From contig NZ_QPII01000009.1 of assembly GCF_003336675.1 (NCBI RefSeq), positions 1 through 64,000 on the forward strand: a stretch of 64,000 bases of DNA. The letters run 5' to 3'. The number at the start of each line of letters is the position of its first letter. Positions within the stretch are counted from its first letter, which is position 1. This stretch comes from Billgrantia montanilacus. Its GTDB lineage: Bacteria > Pseudomonadota > Gammaproteobacteria > Pseudomonadales > Halomonadaceae. Under the pieces are notes generated by a model, which worked only from the letters and a program-made list of their open reading frames with translations, made no database searches and was not told where the DNA came from. The translations under genes were made by a program, and so were the position numbers. Shown here one piece after another: positions 52,400 through 61,129 of this stretch.

Positions 52400-54597
52400 G
52401 CACGAGCTCCCGGTTCACAGGGACAAGCTTCACCAAGTGGGCAGGGGCCCCCATTGGACGGCTTCTGGCAGGGCTCTACCAAGGGGGCGTGCGTGACCAT
52501 GGCCTGCTCCAGGCGGTGTCCGAAAATTGGCCCCAGAGTCACGTCCTCATGCACCTCCGGCACTGCCCGGCCCGGCAGCAGCGGCGCTTCCACGGCCTGT
52601 CCACTGCCCGAGCCGGGGCTGCCACCGGCGTTGATCTTGACGTTGGGGCCGGCCAGGGTCACGCCGCCGCCGTCGAGCTTGAGGAAGCTGCCGCCGGCGT
52701 TCAGCGTCAGTTCGCTGCCGGCTTCGAGCACCACCTTGTGGCCGGCCTTGATGTGCAGCTCGCGGCCGCATTCACTGAGCCAGGCCTGGCCGGCCTTCAC
52801 ATGCAGGCTGCCCTGCACGATCAGGTGCTGGTTGGCGTCGGTCTGCTCATGGTAGTTGCCGCGCACGGTATGGTGCTCGTCGGCGTGGACCTCGCCAATG
52901 CGGTCGTTGTGCACGGTGAGGAAACTGTCGTTGCCGATCTCCTCGGTGCGGTCGTGGTTGGTCAGCAGCTCCAGGTCCTTCTGGGCGTGCAGCCAGATCT
53001 GTTCCCGCTCGGCTTCGTCCTCGAAGCGCAGTTCGTTGAAGCCATCGCCCTTGTGGCTCTGGGTGCGGAGCACGGTGCGGGTCTTGTGCTCGGGCAGGGC
53101 GTAGGGCGGGGTGTTCACCGCGTGGTAGGTGCGCCCGGTGATCAGCGGCTGATCCGGATCGCCTTCGAGAAATGAGACGATGACCTCGTGCCCGATCCTG
53201 GGAATCGCGATGCTGCCGTAGCCGCCACCGGCCCAGCCCTGGCTCACTCTCAGCCAGGCACTGGCTCCGTTTACAGCGGCTTCGCCGCCAGCCCCGGCGG
53301 TATCAGGCTCGGCGTAGCGGTCCCAGGGGAACTGCACCTTGACCCGGCCGTGCTCGTCGCAGTGGATCTCCTCGCCCTCGGGGCCGACCACGAAGGCGAC
53401 CTGGGGGCCGTCGACGCGGGGCTTGGGGTCGGGCTCGGGGCGCCAGGCGGTGTCGGCGGGGGTGAGCAGCAGCTCGTTGTGGTAGCGGGTGCTGTCGTTG
53501 CCACCGATGCCCTGGCGGTCACTGGCGGTGACGCCCACGGCGTCCTCCTGCAGCGCCTGGGGCTGCCTGCCGTGATGCACCACCGAGACCACCTGCCAGT
53601 CGCGGTTGAGGCGCTCGGCATCGTGGTCGGTGAGTACAAAGCGATGGCCGGGGGCGAGCTCGGGCAGGTCGCTCTCGGCCTCGGCGGTCAGCGCATCGTG
53701 GCGCAGGTGTTCCAGGCGGATGCGGGTGAAGGCCTCGCCGGAGGCGTCGGCCTTGTAGCGGCCGGGGTAGTCGTAATGTTCGTACTCTTTATCAACGCCT
53801 GCTCGCTGGCCATGCGCCTCCAGCCCTTCCGCCATCTGTTCATGAAGTTGCGCCTGATGTAACTGTGAATAGGCCGGCTGCTTGAAGGAGTAGTCCTTGA
53901 GCATGGCCGAGGCGGGGCGGACCCGGGAGACCTGTTTAAGCTTGCGCACATGGCGCAGCGGCGGCGTGCCGCCGGCGCGGCCGTGATAGGTGCGCTCGCC
54001 CAGGCTGGCCAGCACCTGGGGGGCGTCGGCGAAGACCAGGCGGTGGACGCCGCCAGGACTGTCTTCGCCTGTTTCGAAGAACTCGTGAAAGTAAAACAGC
54101 CCCTCTTCGGCGGCCAGGCGCTGGATAAAGGCCAGGTCGGTCTCGCGGTACTGCACGCAGTATTCGCGCTCGGCGGGTTCGCGGGTGGCGGCGAAGGCCA
54201 CGTCGGTGATGCCGCGCTCGTCGCACAGGGTGTTGATGATGGTCAGCGGCGAGACGTTCTGGAAGATGCGCGAGTTGTGACGCAGCGACAGACGCCACAG
54301 TGCCGGCTGGAGGGTCAGCGAATAGAAGGTGCGGCGGTGTCCTCGGTCGCCGCGGCCGAAGGCGGTGGCGATACCGTGGACCCGGCGCAGGACCTCGCCG
54401 TCCTGCCAGATCGTCAAACTCAGCTCACGGTCGAGGAAGGCCTCGGGGGCGAGGTCCGGGTCGCGGCTGGCGAGGTTGACCGCCAGATGGAAGGGCTGGG
54501 AGAGCGTCTCGGTCAGCGTGAAGTCGACCACGGCCAGGTCGAGATCGTCGGCCCCGGCGAGGGCAAGTGTGAACTGAAGACCGGTCTGATTGGCCAT
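52396..54597 (-). CDS. vgrG: Type VI secretion tip protein VgrG (TssI)
   Basis: A 733-residue spike protein. The gp27-like N-terminal part (about 1-380) has [14 protein letters not shown] and [28 protein letters not shown]. The gp5-like OB-fold region has [51 protein letters not shown], followed by a DUF2345-like beta-helix. The last 25 residues form a Cys/Pro-rich tail ([20 protein letters not shown]). GGAGGGGAGCC precedes ATG 54597. It overlaps the DUF4123 gene (ATGA) and lies 240 bases after hcp, from which it is separated by two strong hairpins. Confidence 0.95.
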   Translation of the reverse strand: MANQTGLQFTLALAGADDLDLAVVDFTLTETLSQPFHLAVNLASRDPDLAPEAFLDRELSLTIWQDGEVLRRVHGIATAFGRGDRGHRRTFYSLTLQPALWRLSLRHNSRIFQNVSPLTIINTLCDERGITDVAFAATREPAEREYCVQYRETDLAFIQRLAAEEGLFYFHEFFETGEDSPGGVHRLVFADAPQVLASLGERTYHGRAGGTPPLRHVRKLKQVSRVRPASAMLKDYSFKQPAYSQLHQAQLHEQMAEGLEAHGQRAGVDKEYEHYDYPGRYKADASGEAFTRIRLEHLRHDALTAEAESDLPELAPGHRFVLTDHDAERLNRDWQVVSVVHHGRQPQALQEDAVGVTASDRQGIGGNDSTRYHNELLLTPADTAWRPEPDPKPRVDGPQVAFVVGPEGEEIHCDEHGRVKVQFPWDRYAEPDTAGAGGEAAVNGASAWLRVSQGWAGGGYGSIAIPRIGHEVIVSFLEGDPDQPLITGRTYHAVNTPPYALPEHKTRTVLRTQSHKGDGFNELRFEDEAEREQIWLHAQKDLELLTNHDRTEEIGNDSFLTVHNDRIGEVHADEHHTVRGNYHEQTDANQHLIVQGSLHVKAGQAWLSECGRELHIKAGHKVVLEAGSELTLNAGGSFLKLDGGGVTLAGPNVKINAGGSPGSGSGQAVEAPLLPGRAVPEVHEDVTLGPIFGHRLEQAMVTHAPLVEPCQKPSNGGPCPLGEACPCEPGARA

Positions 54598-54736
54598 GGT
54601 GAAGGCTCCCCTCCTGGAAGACGAATGCGCGGCAATCCATTGCATCAGCAGATTACGCGAGGCCCCTGGTATGGCAAGGGTGAACCGGTCGCTGAGGGCA
54701 ATGGTTGACAGGAAGTGTCAGCGATGGCTTACACGC

Positions 54737-54816
54737 CGTGATGCCAGCGCTCGATAACAAGCGCTGGCATCACGACGCCGGCTGCGTAACGCCCCGCCCA
54801 GGCGGGCGGGGCGTTA
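54737..54816. terminator. Two strong hairpins between hcp and vgrG
   Basis: CGTGATGCCAGCGCT (54737-54751) pairs perfectly with AGCGCTGGCATCACG (54760-54774), and TAACGCCCCGCCC (54787-54799) pairs with GGGCGGGGCGTTA (54804-54816). Neither has a proper T-run on the minus strand. They probably stabilise hcp mRNA or partly terminate, which would give more Hcp than VgrG. Confidence 0.65.
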
Positions 54817-54836
54817 TCGAAGGGCTTAGGGCTTCC

Positions 54837-55355
54837 TTAGCCTTCGATCGGGGCGCGCCAGTCGTCGGAACCGGAGGTGCCGGCAACGGTGTGTTCCCAA
54901 TCGATCTTGCGGTAGGCCAGGGAGACGTCCATCAGCTGAGTGAATTCCGCCGTGTTCATGTCCTGGGCGTGCGGCATGCGCAGGTTGATGTCGACGATGG
55001 TGGCGTCGGTCAGGCTGGTGGTGAAGAAGTGCTCCTGCTTGCCTTCCACCGAGGTGCGGTACCACTTCAGCTCGACGTTGGGCAGCATTTCGCCGGAAGC
55101 CAGGGCGTTGTACATCAGCGGTACGGCCTTGTTCAGGGCCACGGTGAAGATGAACGGCTTGTGCGCGCGCTGGCCGGAAGGCTGGCCGGACTGCGGGTCG
55201 GTGGGCACGGTCACGACGTGCTTGAATTCCTGGACCAGCATCTCGTCTTCGTGGCCTTCCACGTAGATGTTGCCCACGGAATCCGGGGTGAAGGCGCCAG
55301 CGGTGATGTTGCCCTGGGTCTGGCCTTCGATGCTGATATAACAAGGTGTCGGCAT
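54837..55355 (-). CDS. hcp: Hcp family T6SS tube protein (TssD)
   Basis: A 172-residue tube protein starting MPTPCYISIEGQTQGNITAG, the standard Hcp opening. KPFIFTVALNKAVPLMYNAL and VDINLRMPHAQDMN also match the family fold, which stacks as hexameric rings inside the sheath. GGAG seven bases before ATG 55355 supports the start. It is the first gene of the auxiliary T6SS cluster. No TssA-M core genes are in the window, so a core T6SS must lie elsewhere. Confidence 0.95.
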   Translation of the reverse strand: MPTPCYISIEGQTQGNITAGAFTPDSVGNIYVEGHEDEMLVQEFKHVVTVPTDPQSGQPSGQRAHKPFIFTVALNKAVPLMYNALASGEMLPNVELKWYRTSVEGKQEHFFTTSLTDATIVDINLRMPHAQDMNTAEFTQLMDVSLAYRKIDWEHTVAGTSGSDDWRAPIEG

Positions 55356-55405
55356 GAGTCTGCTCCTTGACGATGTGAATGAATGTCCGATGGACGGTAC
55401 TGTAG

Positions 55406-55422
55406 GGGCAGATAGCGTGCCG
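55406..55422 (-). promoter_or_regulatory. Sigma-54 (-24/-12) promoter candidate for hcp
   Basis: On the minus strand CGGCACG-CTAT-CTGCC resembles the sigma-54 consensus TGGCACG-N4-TTGC; GG and GC are exactly ten bases apart. A start site near 55395 would give a leader of about 40 bases before the hcp ATG. VasH-type sigma-54 control of hcp operons is known in other T6SS. Confidence 0.55.
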
Positions 55423-55498
55423 ATATTCATTAATTCAAAGAAAAACAATTGGTTGAAGATTTCTGCTGTATTGCTTTTAATTTAAGTTAGGCAATAAG

Positions 55499-55534
55499 TT
55501 GCCCAGGCTGGGCAAGATTTCGCCCATCGGGCAA
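55499..55534. promoter_or_regulatory. Paired GCCC/GGGC palindromes upstream of hcp, possible enhancer sites
   Basis: TTGCCCAG-G-CTGGGCAA (55499-55515) is a perfect palindrome, followed by GCCCATCGGGCAA (55522-55534) with the same half-sites. They lie about 80 to 110 bases upstream of the sigma-54-like element, where enhancer-binding activators usually sit. A role for the divergent dksA2-like gene is the alternative. Confidence 0.45.
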
Positions 55535-55600
55535 GAAGTTGCTTGATTCCTCCTGGCGGCGAATGGGCGTAAATCGCTGTGGCTGCGTGGCAATGGATTT

Positions 55601-55618
55601 GTTATGTTATAACATTAA
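55601..55618 (+). promoter_or_regulatory. Zur-like box upstream of dksA2
   Basis: ATGTTATAACAT (55604-55615) is a perfect 12-base palindrome within GTTATGTTATAACATTAA, matching Pseudomonas-type Zur boxes. It ends about 21 bases before the dksA2-like start codon, so bound Zur would block this promoter when zinc is plentiful. Confidence 0.65.
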
Positions 55619-55638
55619 TGTTGATGAAGAGAGTGACC

Positions 55639-56067
55639 ATGCAGGCCGACCCAGAGGCACAGCGACTGCTGGCCATGCCAGAAACGTCATACATGAACGA
55701 CGAGCAGCTGGCCTTCTTCCAAGGTCGCTTACTGGCTGAGCGAGCCGAGGTGGAAACGCATCTGGAAGAAGTGCGCAAGGCCATTGCCGACAACGAGCGC
55801 AGTGGCGACGACCTCGACCGTGCCGCGGTAGAGGAGGAGTTGCGGCTGCTGCTACGTCAGGCTGACCGCGAGACTCGGCTGCTGCGCAAGATCGCCAAGG
55901 CGCTGCGACGCATCGAGGAGGGCGACTACGGCTATTGCGAGGAGACCGGCCAGCCCATCGGGCTCGGGCGGCTATTGCTGCGCCCTACTGCGGAACTATG
56001 CCTGGAGGCCAAGGAGCGTCAGGAGCAACGCGAACACCATTTCAGCAAATTCCGAGGAGAAGCGTGA
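55639..56067 (+). CDS. dksA2: DksA2-like, zinc-independent RNA polymerase-binding regulator
   Basis: A 142-residue DksA-family protein. The coiled coil (about 22-95) has a tip with D57-x2-D60-R-A, as in DksA. The globular domain has C100-x2-T103-x17-C121-x2-A124 instead of four cysteines, the same pattern described for the zinc-independent DksA2 of Pseudomonas aeruginosa. It should act with ppGpp on RNA polymerase and replace DksA when zinc is short. ATG 55639 follows a weak GAAGAGAG site. Its stop overlaps the COG0523 gene (TGATG), and a Zur-like box lies upstream. Confidence 0.85.
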   Translation: MQADPEAQRLLAMPETSYMNDEQLAFFQGRLLAERAEVETHLEEVRKAIADNERSGDDLDRAAVEEELRLLLRQADRETRLLRKIAKALRRIEEGDYGYCEETGQPIGLGRLLLRPTAELCLEAKERQEQREHHFSKFRGEA

Positions 56068-57287
56068 TGCAAGCCCCTTCAGCGACCCTGCCCGTCACGG
56101 TTCTTTCCGGCTTCCTTGGGGCCGGCAAGACGACCCTGCTCAATCATATCCTGGCCAATCGCGAGGGCCGCCGGGTAGCGGTGATCGTCAATGACATGAG
56201 CGAGGTCAATATCGATGCGGCCCTGGTGCGTGGCACGCCGGAGGGTGAGGGAGACGTTGCGCTCAATCGCTCCGAGGAGCGGCTGGTCGAGATGAGCAAC
56301 GGTTGTATCTGCTGCACCCTGCGGGAGGATCTGTTGATCGAGGTCGGGCGCTTGGCCGCCGAAGGCCGTTTCGACTATCTGGTGATCGAGTCAACGGGCA
56401 TTTCCGAGCCGCTGCCGGTGGCCGAGACCTTCACCTTCGAGGACGAGTCAGGGCAGAGCCTTTCCAGCGTTGCGCGGTTGGATACCCTGGTTACCGTGGT
56501 CGATGGGGCCAACTTCCTGACACAATACCATGAGGCGAAATCGCTGATCGAAGCCGGCGAAAGCCTGGGCGAGGAGGACGAGCGCAACGTGGCCGACCTG
56601 CTGGTCGACCAGATCGAGTTCTGCGACGTGCTTCTGATCAGCAAGACCGACCTGATCGATGAGGCGCAGCTGGACGAGCTGAAGGCGGTGCTGCGGTCGC
56701 TCAACCCCGACGCCGAGCTGATTGCCATGGCCAATGGCCAGGTGTCGCTCGACAGAGTGCTCGACACCGGTCGCTTCAGCTTCGAGCGGGCGCAGCTTGC
56801 TCCGGGCTGGCTCAAGGAGATGCGCGGAGACCATGTGCCGGAAACCGAGGAGTACGGTATCTCGAGCTTTGCCTACCACGCCCGGCGACCCTTTCATCCA
56901 CAGAAGTTCTTCGATCTGGTTCATGGCGACTGGTTCGGTGGACGGCTGCTCCGCTCGAAGGGCTTCTTCTGGCTGGCGACCCGGCCGCAGTTTGCCGGCC
57001 AGTGGAGCCAGGCGGGGGGCATCGCCCACTACGGCTACGCCGGGATGTTCTGGAAGGCCGTCCCCGAGTCACGCTGGCCGGACGACCCGGAATACCGCGG
57101 CTATATCATGGAAAAGTGGCAGGAGCCCTTCGGTGACATGCGCCAGGAGCTGGTCTTCATCGGCCAGTATCTGGACGAAGTGCGCATTCGACAGGCGCTG
57201 GACGAGTGCCTGGTCAGCGAGGAAGAGCTGCTGGCTGGCAAGCCGGCCTGGGCATCGCTGCCGGACCCTTTTCCTGCCTGGGAGTGA
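56067..57287 (+). CDS. COG0523 family GTPase, zinc metallochaperone-like (ZigA type)
   Basis: A 406-residue G3E GTPase. Walker [12 protein letters not shown] (about 15-25), the metal site CICC in [13 protein letters not shown] (about 75-87), [11 protein letters not shown] switch, and the guanine-specific SKTDLID (about 190-196). The C-terminal CobW_C domain contains [11 protein letters not shown]. Members next to dksA2 in Zur regulons are thought to deliver or spare zinc (ZigA, YeiR, ZNG1-like). The TGATG overlap with dksA2 shows one transcript. Metal identity is inferred from the neighbour and the Zur-like box. Confidence 0.88.
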   Translation: MQAPSATLPVTVLSGFLGAGKTTLLNHILANREGRRVAVIVNDMSEVNIDAALVRGTPEGEGDVALNRSEERLVEMSNGCICCTLREDLLIEVGRLAAEGRFDYLVIESTGISEPLPVAETFTFEDESGQSLSSVARLDTLVTVVDGANFLTQYHEAKSLIEAGESLGEEDERNVADLLVDQIEFCDVLLISKTDLIDEAQLDELKAVLRSLNPDAELIAMANGQVSLDRVLDTGRFSFERAQLAPGWLKEMRGDHVPETEEYGISSFAYHARRPFHPQKFFDLVHGDWFGGRLLRSKGFFWLATRPQFAGQWSQAGGIAHYGYAGMFWKAVPESRWPDDPEYRGYIMEKWQEPFGDMRQELVFIGQYLDEVRIRQALDECLVSEEELLAGKPAWASLPDPFPAWE

Positions 57288-57463
57288 GATTGGCAGGCGT
57301 AGCGGAAGGGCCGGGGGCGGACTTGCGTTGAATCATAAAACGGTATGCCGCCTGGAAACGTCGCTTTTCTGGCTGTAAAGCCGACGATTCCTGTCCATAC
57401 TGGGGCAAGGCCTGATGAAAAAACGGCCGCAGGGAATAACCAAGGGAACTAGAGGTATCTGCC

Positions 57464-58783
57464 ATGTCCTCCTCCTACCGACACTACCTCGGGGTAGCCG
57501 TCTTTGTGCTGCTGGCCAGCTTGTTGCTGCTCACGGCGAAAACGGCCCAGGCCAACCCCCGCTATGCGGCTATCGTGATCGACGTCGAGAGTGGCGACGT
57601 CTTGCACTCAGCGAACGCCGATGCGACCCGTTATCCGGCCTCATTGACCAAGATGATGACGCTCTACCTGCTGTTCGAGGCTATCGAGGATGGAAGGCTG
57701 ACTCTTTATTCGCCCTTGTCGGTCTCCAGCTATGCAGCCTCCAGGCAGGCTTCGAAGCTCTATGTCAGGGCCGGTTCGACCCTTCCCGTGGAGACCGCCA
57801 TCCAGGCGCTGATAATCCGCTCTGCCAATGACGTGGCAGTAGTGGTGGCCGAGGCGCTTGGCGGCAGCGAGGCAAGCTTCGGTCGCATGATGACCGACAA
57901 GGCGCGGCAGTTGGGCATGCCACGGACCACTTTCCGCAACCCAAACGGCCTGCCTGACGCCGGTCAGACGACGACTGCCCGCGACATGGCCACCTTGTCG
58001 ATTCGGCTGATGCAGGACTTTCCCCAGTATTATCATTATTTCTCCCAGACCCGATTCACCTGGAATGGGCAGACCATCACCGGTCACAACCGCCTGCTCG
58101 GCAGCTATCCCGGTGCCGACGGGTTGAAGACGGGCTTCATTCGGGCCTCCGGCTTCAACGTGGCGACATCGGCGATACGCGATAATCGTCGGGTGGTGTC
58201 GGTCGTGATGGGAGGGTTCACCGCTGCCTCTCGCGATGCTCATATGGCTGACCTGCTCGACCGCGGCTATGCGCGTCTCAGCATGCTGCAGCGGGGCGAC
58301 TGGATCGCCCAGGCCGATGTCCTGGGCGATAGCATGGACCTGTCGACTGCCCGGCCAGCCTCTTCCGCTCCGGCAGCGCAGTTGGCCACGGCTCAGCAAA
58401 GCGCATCATTCAACGACACCCTGCAGACGATCGAGGCAGGACCAGGTTCGACCTTTCAGTCCGAGATGGGCATCGAGATGGGCTCAGCCGACGATCCGAT
58501 CCGTGACCTGATCGCCCGGGCCGATTCGCCGCGAACGAGTGGTGCCTGGGCGGTACAGGTCGGTGCGTTCAACAACGCCGACCAGGCTCGCAGCCTGGCG
58601 TCACGGGCAGCCGATCAGTTGGCCAGCCAGCTGCGCGACGTGCGCGTCTCTGTGGCCGAGTCCCAGGACGATAGACGCGTCTTCCGCGCCCGACTGGTCG
58701 ACCTGCAGGAGAACGACGCACACAGCGCCTGCCGTAGCCTGCGTGCCACCGGCATGGATTGCATGGTAGTCGCCCACTACTGA
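57464..58783 (+). CDS. D-alanyl-D-alanine carboxypeptidase (S11, PBP5/6 type) with SPOR domain
   Basis: A 439-residue periplasmic serine carboxypeptidase that trims peptidoglycan pentapeptides. Signal peptide about 1-30 (ending TAQA). Active-site motifs S60-L-T-K63, S120-A-N122 and K222-T-G. The C-terminus lacks the PBP5 amphipathic anchor and has a SPOR domain (about 363-436, WAVQVGAFNNADQARSLAS), which binds denuded glycan at division sites. It lies 176 bases after the COG0523 gene; whether it shares the Zur-controlled transcript is unclear. A strong hairpin follows it. As a serine enzyme it needs no zinc, fitting a low-zinc cell-wall set. Confidence 0.9.
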   Translation: MSSSYRHYLGVAVFVLLASLLLLTAKTAQANPRYAAIVIDVESGDVLHSANADATRYPASLTKMMTLYLLFEAIEDGRLTLYSPLSVSSYAASRQASKLYVRAGSTLPVETAIQALIIRSANDVAVVVAEALGGSEASFGRMMTDKARQLGMPRTTFRNPNGLPDAGQTTTARDMATLSIRLMQDFPQYYHYFSQTRFTWNGQTITGHNRLLGSYPGADGLKTGFIRASGFNVATSAIRDNRRVVSVVMGGFTAASRDAHMADLLDRGYARLSMLQRGDWIAQADVLGDSMDLSTARPASSAPAAQLATAQQSASFNDTLQTIEAGPGSTFQSEMGIEMGSADDPIRDLIARADSPRTSGAWAVQVGAFNNADQARSLASRAADQLASQLRDVRVSVAESQDDRRVFRARLVDLQENDAHSACRSLRATGMDCMVVAHY

Positions 58784-58806
58784 GCCGTAACCACTGGCCG
58801 ATCGTA

Positions 58807-58834
58807 CCGACGCCCCGCTCTTGCGGGGCGTCGG
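58807..58834. terminator. Terminator hairpin between dacA-like gene and ABC operon
   Basis: CCGACGCCCCGC (58807-58818) pairs perfectly with GCGGGGCGTCGG (58823-58834) around TCTT, followed by TCGTTT on the plus strand. It lies 24 bases after the carboxypeptidase stop and about 35 bases past the convergent ATPase gene, so it may serve both. Confidence 0.75.
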
Positions 58835-58868
58835 TCGTTTGAGCCTGGCGTAGTTATGGAACGACGCT

Positions 58869-60305
58869 TCAGGCCATGGCGGGGTCCCGCTCCTGCTTTG
58901 TCACGCTCGCGGGGCCCCCCAGTGAGATCCGCTTGTCGCAGATCCGTTCGATCAGCGCCGGGTCGTGGCTCACCAGCATCACACCACAGCGCCGCTCGCG
59001 GGCCAGCTCCACCAGCAGTTCGAGCGTCTGTCGCTGGGTGATGGGGTCGAGGCGCGAAGTGGGCTCGTCGGCGAACAGGAAGCACGGCTCGAGCAGCAGT
59101 ACGCGCAGGATGGCGAAGCGCTGCAGCTCGCCACCCGAGATCTCGCCGGGGCGCCGCCCCAGCAGATTCTCGTCGAGCCCCAGGCGCGCCATCAGCGGTG
59201 CGATGGCAGCACGATCCAGGCGGTGGCGGTGTACCAGGTCGTCGAGCAGGCGAGCCAGCCGCCAGTGCGCGGAGAAAGCCGCCGGCGGGTCCTGATAGAG
59301 CTTCTGGAAGCCGAGTGGGTGCCCCGTTGCCCGGTGAATCTCACCACTGTCGGCATGCATCACGCCCAGCAGCATGTCCCCCAGGGTGCTCTTGCCGCAG
59401 CCGGCAGGACCGACCACGCCGACGATCTCGCCGGGGCTGACCTCGAGAGAAAGATTGCGGAACAGCTCGCGTCCGCCGCGGCTCTTGGCCAGGCCACTGG
59501 CGCTCACGACAGGCGCCTGGCGCTCGCCCAGCGGCTGCGGGCGCGGCCAGCGGCTGGGCTCGGCATCCAGCAGCCGTTGGCCGTACTCGCTCTGTGGGTG
59601 AGCGAGCACTTGTTGGGCCGGGCCGCGCTCGACAACCTGGCCCTGACGCAGGATGACCACTTCGCCGCCCAGCCGGCGGGCCACGTCGATGTCGTGGGTG
59701 ATGGTGAGCAGTGCGCCGCCGGCCTCGGGCGTTCGCGCCAGCAATTCGACCACCGCATTGCGCCGCGGCGCGTCGAGGCCCTTGGTGGGTTCGTCGGCGA
59801 TCACGATGGGCGCGCCGCCGGCACTGGCGGCGGCAAAGGCCACGCGCTGCGCCATGCCGCCGCTGAGTTCGCCGGGTAGCTTGCCGCCCGCTTCGGCCAG
59901 GCCCAGCTCGGCCAGGTCGGCCCAGGCGGCCTGGAGGGCGGCGCGACGGTCGCGTCCGGCCACGTGGCGGTGGCTCTCGGCGACCTGGGAAACGGAGCGC
60001 ATCGTCGGGTCAAGGGCATGCCAGGGTTCCTGGGGCAGCAGCGCCAGGCGGTGGCCCCACAGCGCGCGGCGCGACGTGGCATCGGCGGCATCGAAGTCCT
60101 CGCCATCGATGACAAGCTGGCCACGGGCGGCAAGCCCTCTCGGCAGGGTGCCCATGATGGCCTGGGCGATCAGGCTCTTGCCCGAGCCGGTTTCACCGAG
60201 CAGGGTCAGTCGGCCGCCGGCTTCGAGCGAGCAGGAGAACGGCGCAATCGTGACGCCCTCGCCCCGGATCGTCACACCCTCGGCTTGAAGTAAGTATGGA
60301 CTCAT
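58869..60305 (-). CDS. Fused double ABC ATPase of a peptide/nickel-type importer
   Basis: A 478-residue protein with two complete ABC ATPase domains in one chain. Domain 1 (about 5-235) has Walker A GETGSGKS, signature LSGGMAQRV, Walker B ADEPTKGLD. Domain 2 (about 255-470) has Walker A GPAGCGKST, signature ISGGELQRF, Walker B ADEPTSRLD. Classical Dpp/Nik systems use two separate subunits. The short domains lack the C-terminal cysteine-rich extension of DppD/F, as in NikD/NikE. ATGA overlap with the permease gene. It powers uptake of a peptide, nickel or metallophore complex; the exact substrate is unproven. Confidence 0.85.
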   Translation of the reverse strand: MSPYLLQAEGVTIRGEGVTIAPFSCSLEAGGRLTLLGETGSGKSLIAQAIMGTLPRGLAARGQLVIDGEDFDAADATSRRALWGHRLALLPQEPWHALDPTMRSVSQVAESHRHVAGRDRRAALQAAWADLAELGLAEAGGKLPGELSGGMAQRVAFAAASAGGAPIVIADEPTKGLDAPRRNAVVELLARTPEAGGALLTITHDIDVARRLGGEVVILRQGQVVERGPAQQVLAHPQSEYGQRLLDAEPSRWPRPQPLGERQAPVVSASGLAKSRGGRELFRNLSLEVSPGEIVGVVGPAGCGKSTLGDMLLGVMHADSGEIHRATGHPLGFQKLYQDPPAAFSAHWRLARLLDDLVHRHRLDRAAIAPLMARLGLDENLLGRRPGEISGGELQRFAILRVLLLEPCFLFADEPTSRLDPITQRQTLELLVELARERRCGVMLVSHDPALIERICDKRISLGGPASVTKQERDPAMA

Positions 60306-61129
60306 CTCGGATCCCTTCCGGCCAGCAGGTTCAGGCTCAATACCAGCACGAACAGCACGACGATCGGTTGGGCCATGGCCCAGGGCGCCTCGTGGTAGTA
60401 GGGCAGCAGTTCGATCATCATCAGCCCCAGCTCGGCGGTGGGCGGTCGTAGCCCGACGCTGACGAAGCCCAGCGCGGCCATGGCAAGAATGGCGCTGGCG
60501 GCGCCGAAGGCGGCCAGCGTGAGTACCTGCGGGGCGAGCTCCGGCCATAAATGGCGACGGAACAGGTAGAACGGGCCAAAGCCGAGCAGGCGGCTCGCCT
60601 CGAGCTGCGGCGAGGCCACCAGCACCCGGGTGCGGGCGCGTACCACGCGGAAGTACTCGATCCATAGTACCAGCGAGATACCCACATAGAGTGCCCAGAA
60701 GTTACCCGGGGCGATGGCCACCAGCAGCAGCACCAGCAGCAGGCCGGGCAGGGCCAGGCAGGCATCGGCCAGGCTGCCCAGCACGCGGTCGAGCCAGCCG
60801 CCGTGCCAGCCGGCGATGACGCCGAAAAACACGCCCGGTACGGCGGCACTGGCCACGCTGAGCAGGGCCATGCCGAACGAGAGCTGCACGGCGGATGCCA
60901 GCCGCGCCAGCAGGCTACGGCCCAGGTGGTCTGTGCCGAGGGGCTCGGCAAGCGACGGCAGCTGAAGGATGCGGGTCAGTTGCTGTCGCGCGGGGTCGGC
61001 CTCATTGAGCCAGGGAACCAGCCAGGCGAAGGCGAGCAGTAGCGCGAGCAGCAGGGCGCCGAGCCGCTGGCGGCCGTTGAGCGTCGGCAGTGTCCAGCGA
61101 CGAGCGGGAGTCGAGGCAAGAGCTTTCAT
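60302..61129 (-). CDS. ABC permease, DppC/NikC type
   Basis: A 275-residue inner-membrane permease with about six hydrophobic segments. The DppC-like signature is EPLGTDHLGRSLLARLASAVQLSFGMALL (about 62-90) and the EAA loop is LEASRLLGFGPFYLFRRHLWPELAPQVL (about 177-204). It overlaps both neighbours by ATGA, showing a tightly coupled operon. The N-terminal 30 residues are basic and not part of the transporter core. Confidence 0.88.
   Translation of the reverse strand: MKALASTPARRWTLPTLNGRQRLGALLLALLLAFAWLVPWLNEADPARQQLTRILQLPSLAEPLGTDHLGRSLLARLASAVQLSFGMALLSVASAAVPGVFFGVIAGWHGGWLDRVLGSLADACLALPGLLLVLLLVAIAPGNFWALYVGISLVLWIEYFRVVRARTRVLVASPQLEASRLLGFGPFYLFRRHLWPELAPQVLTLAAFGAASAILAMAALGFVSVGLRPPTAELGLMMIELLPYYHEAPWAMAQPIVVLFVLVLSLNLLAGRDPR

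Noticed and set aside
58869..60305. Frameshift or assembly fusion of two separate ATPase genes
   Set aside because: One continuous frame with normal codon use and a natural linker between complete domains; fused double ATPases exist in this transporter class.
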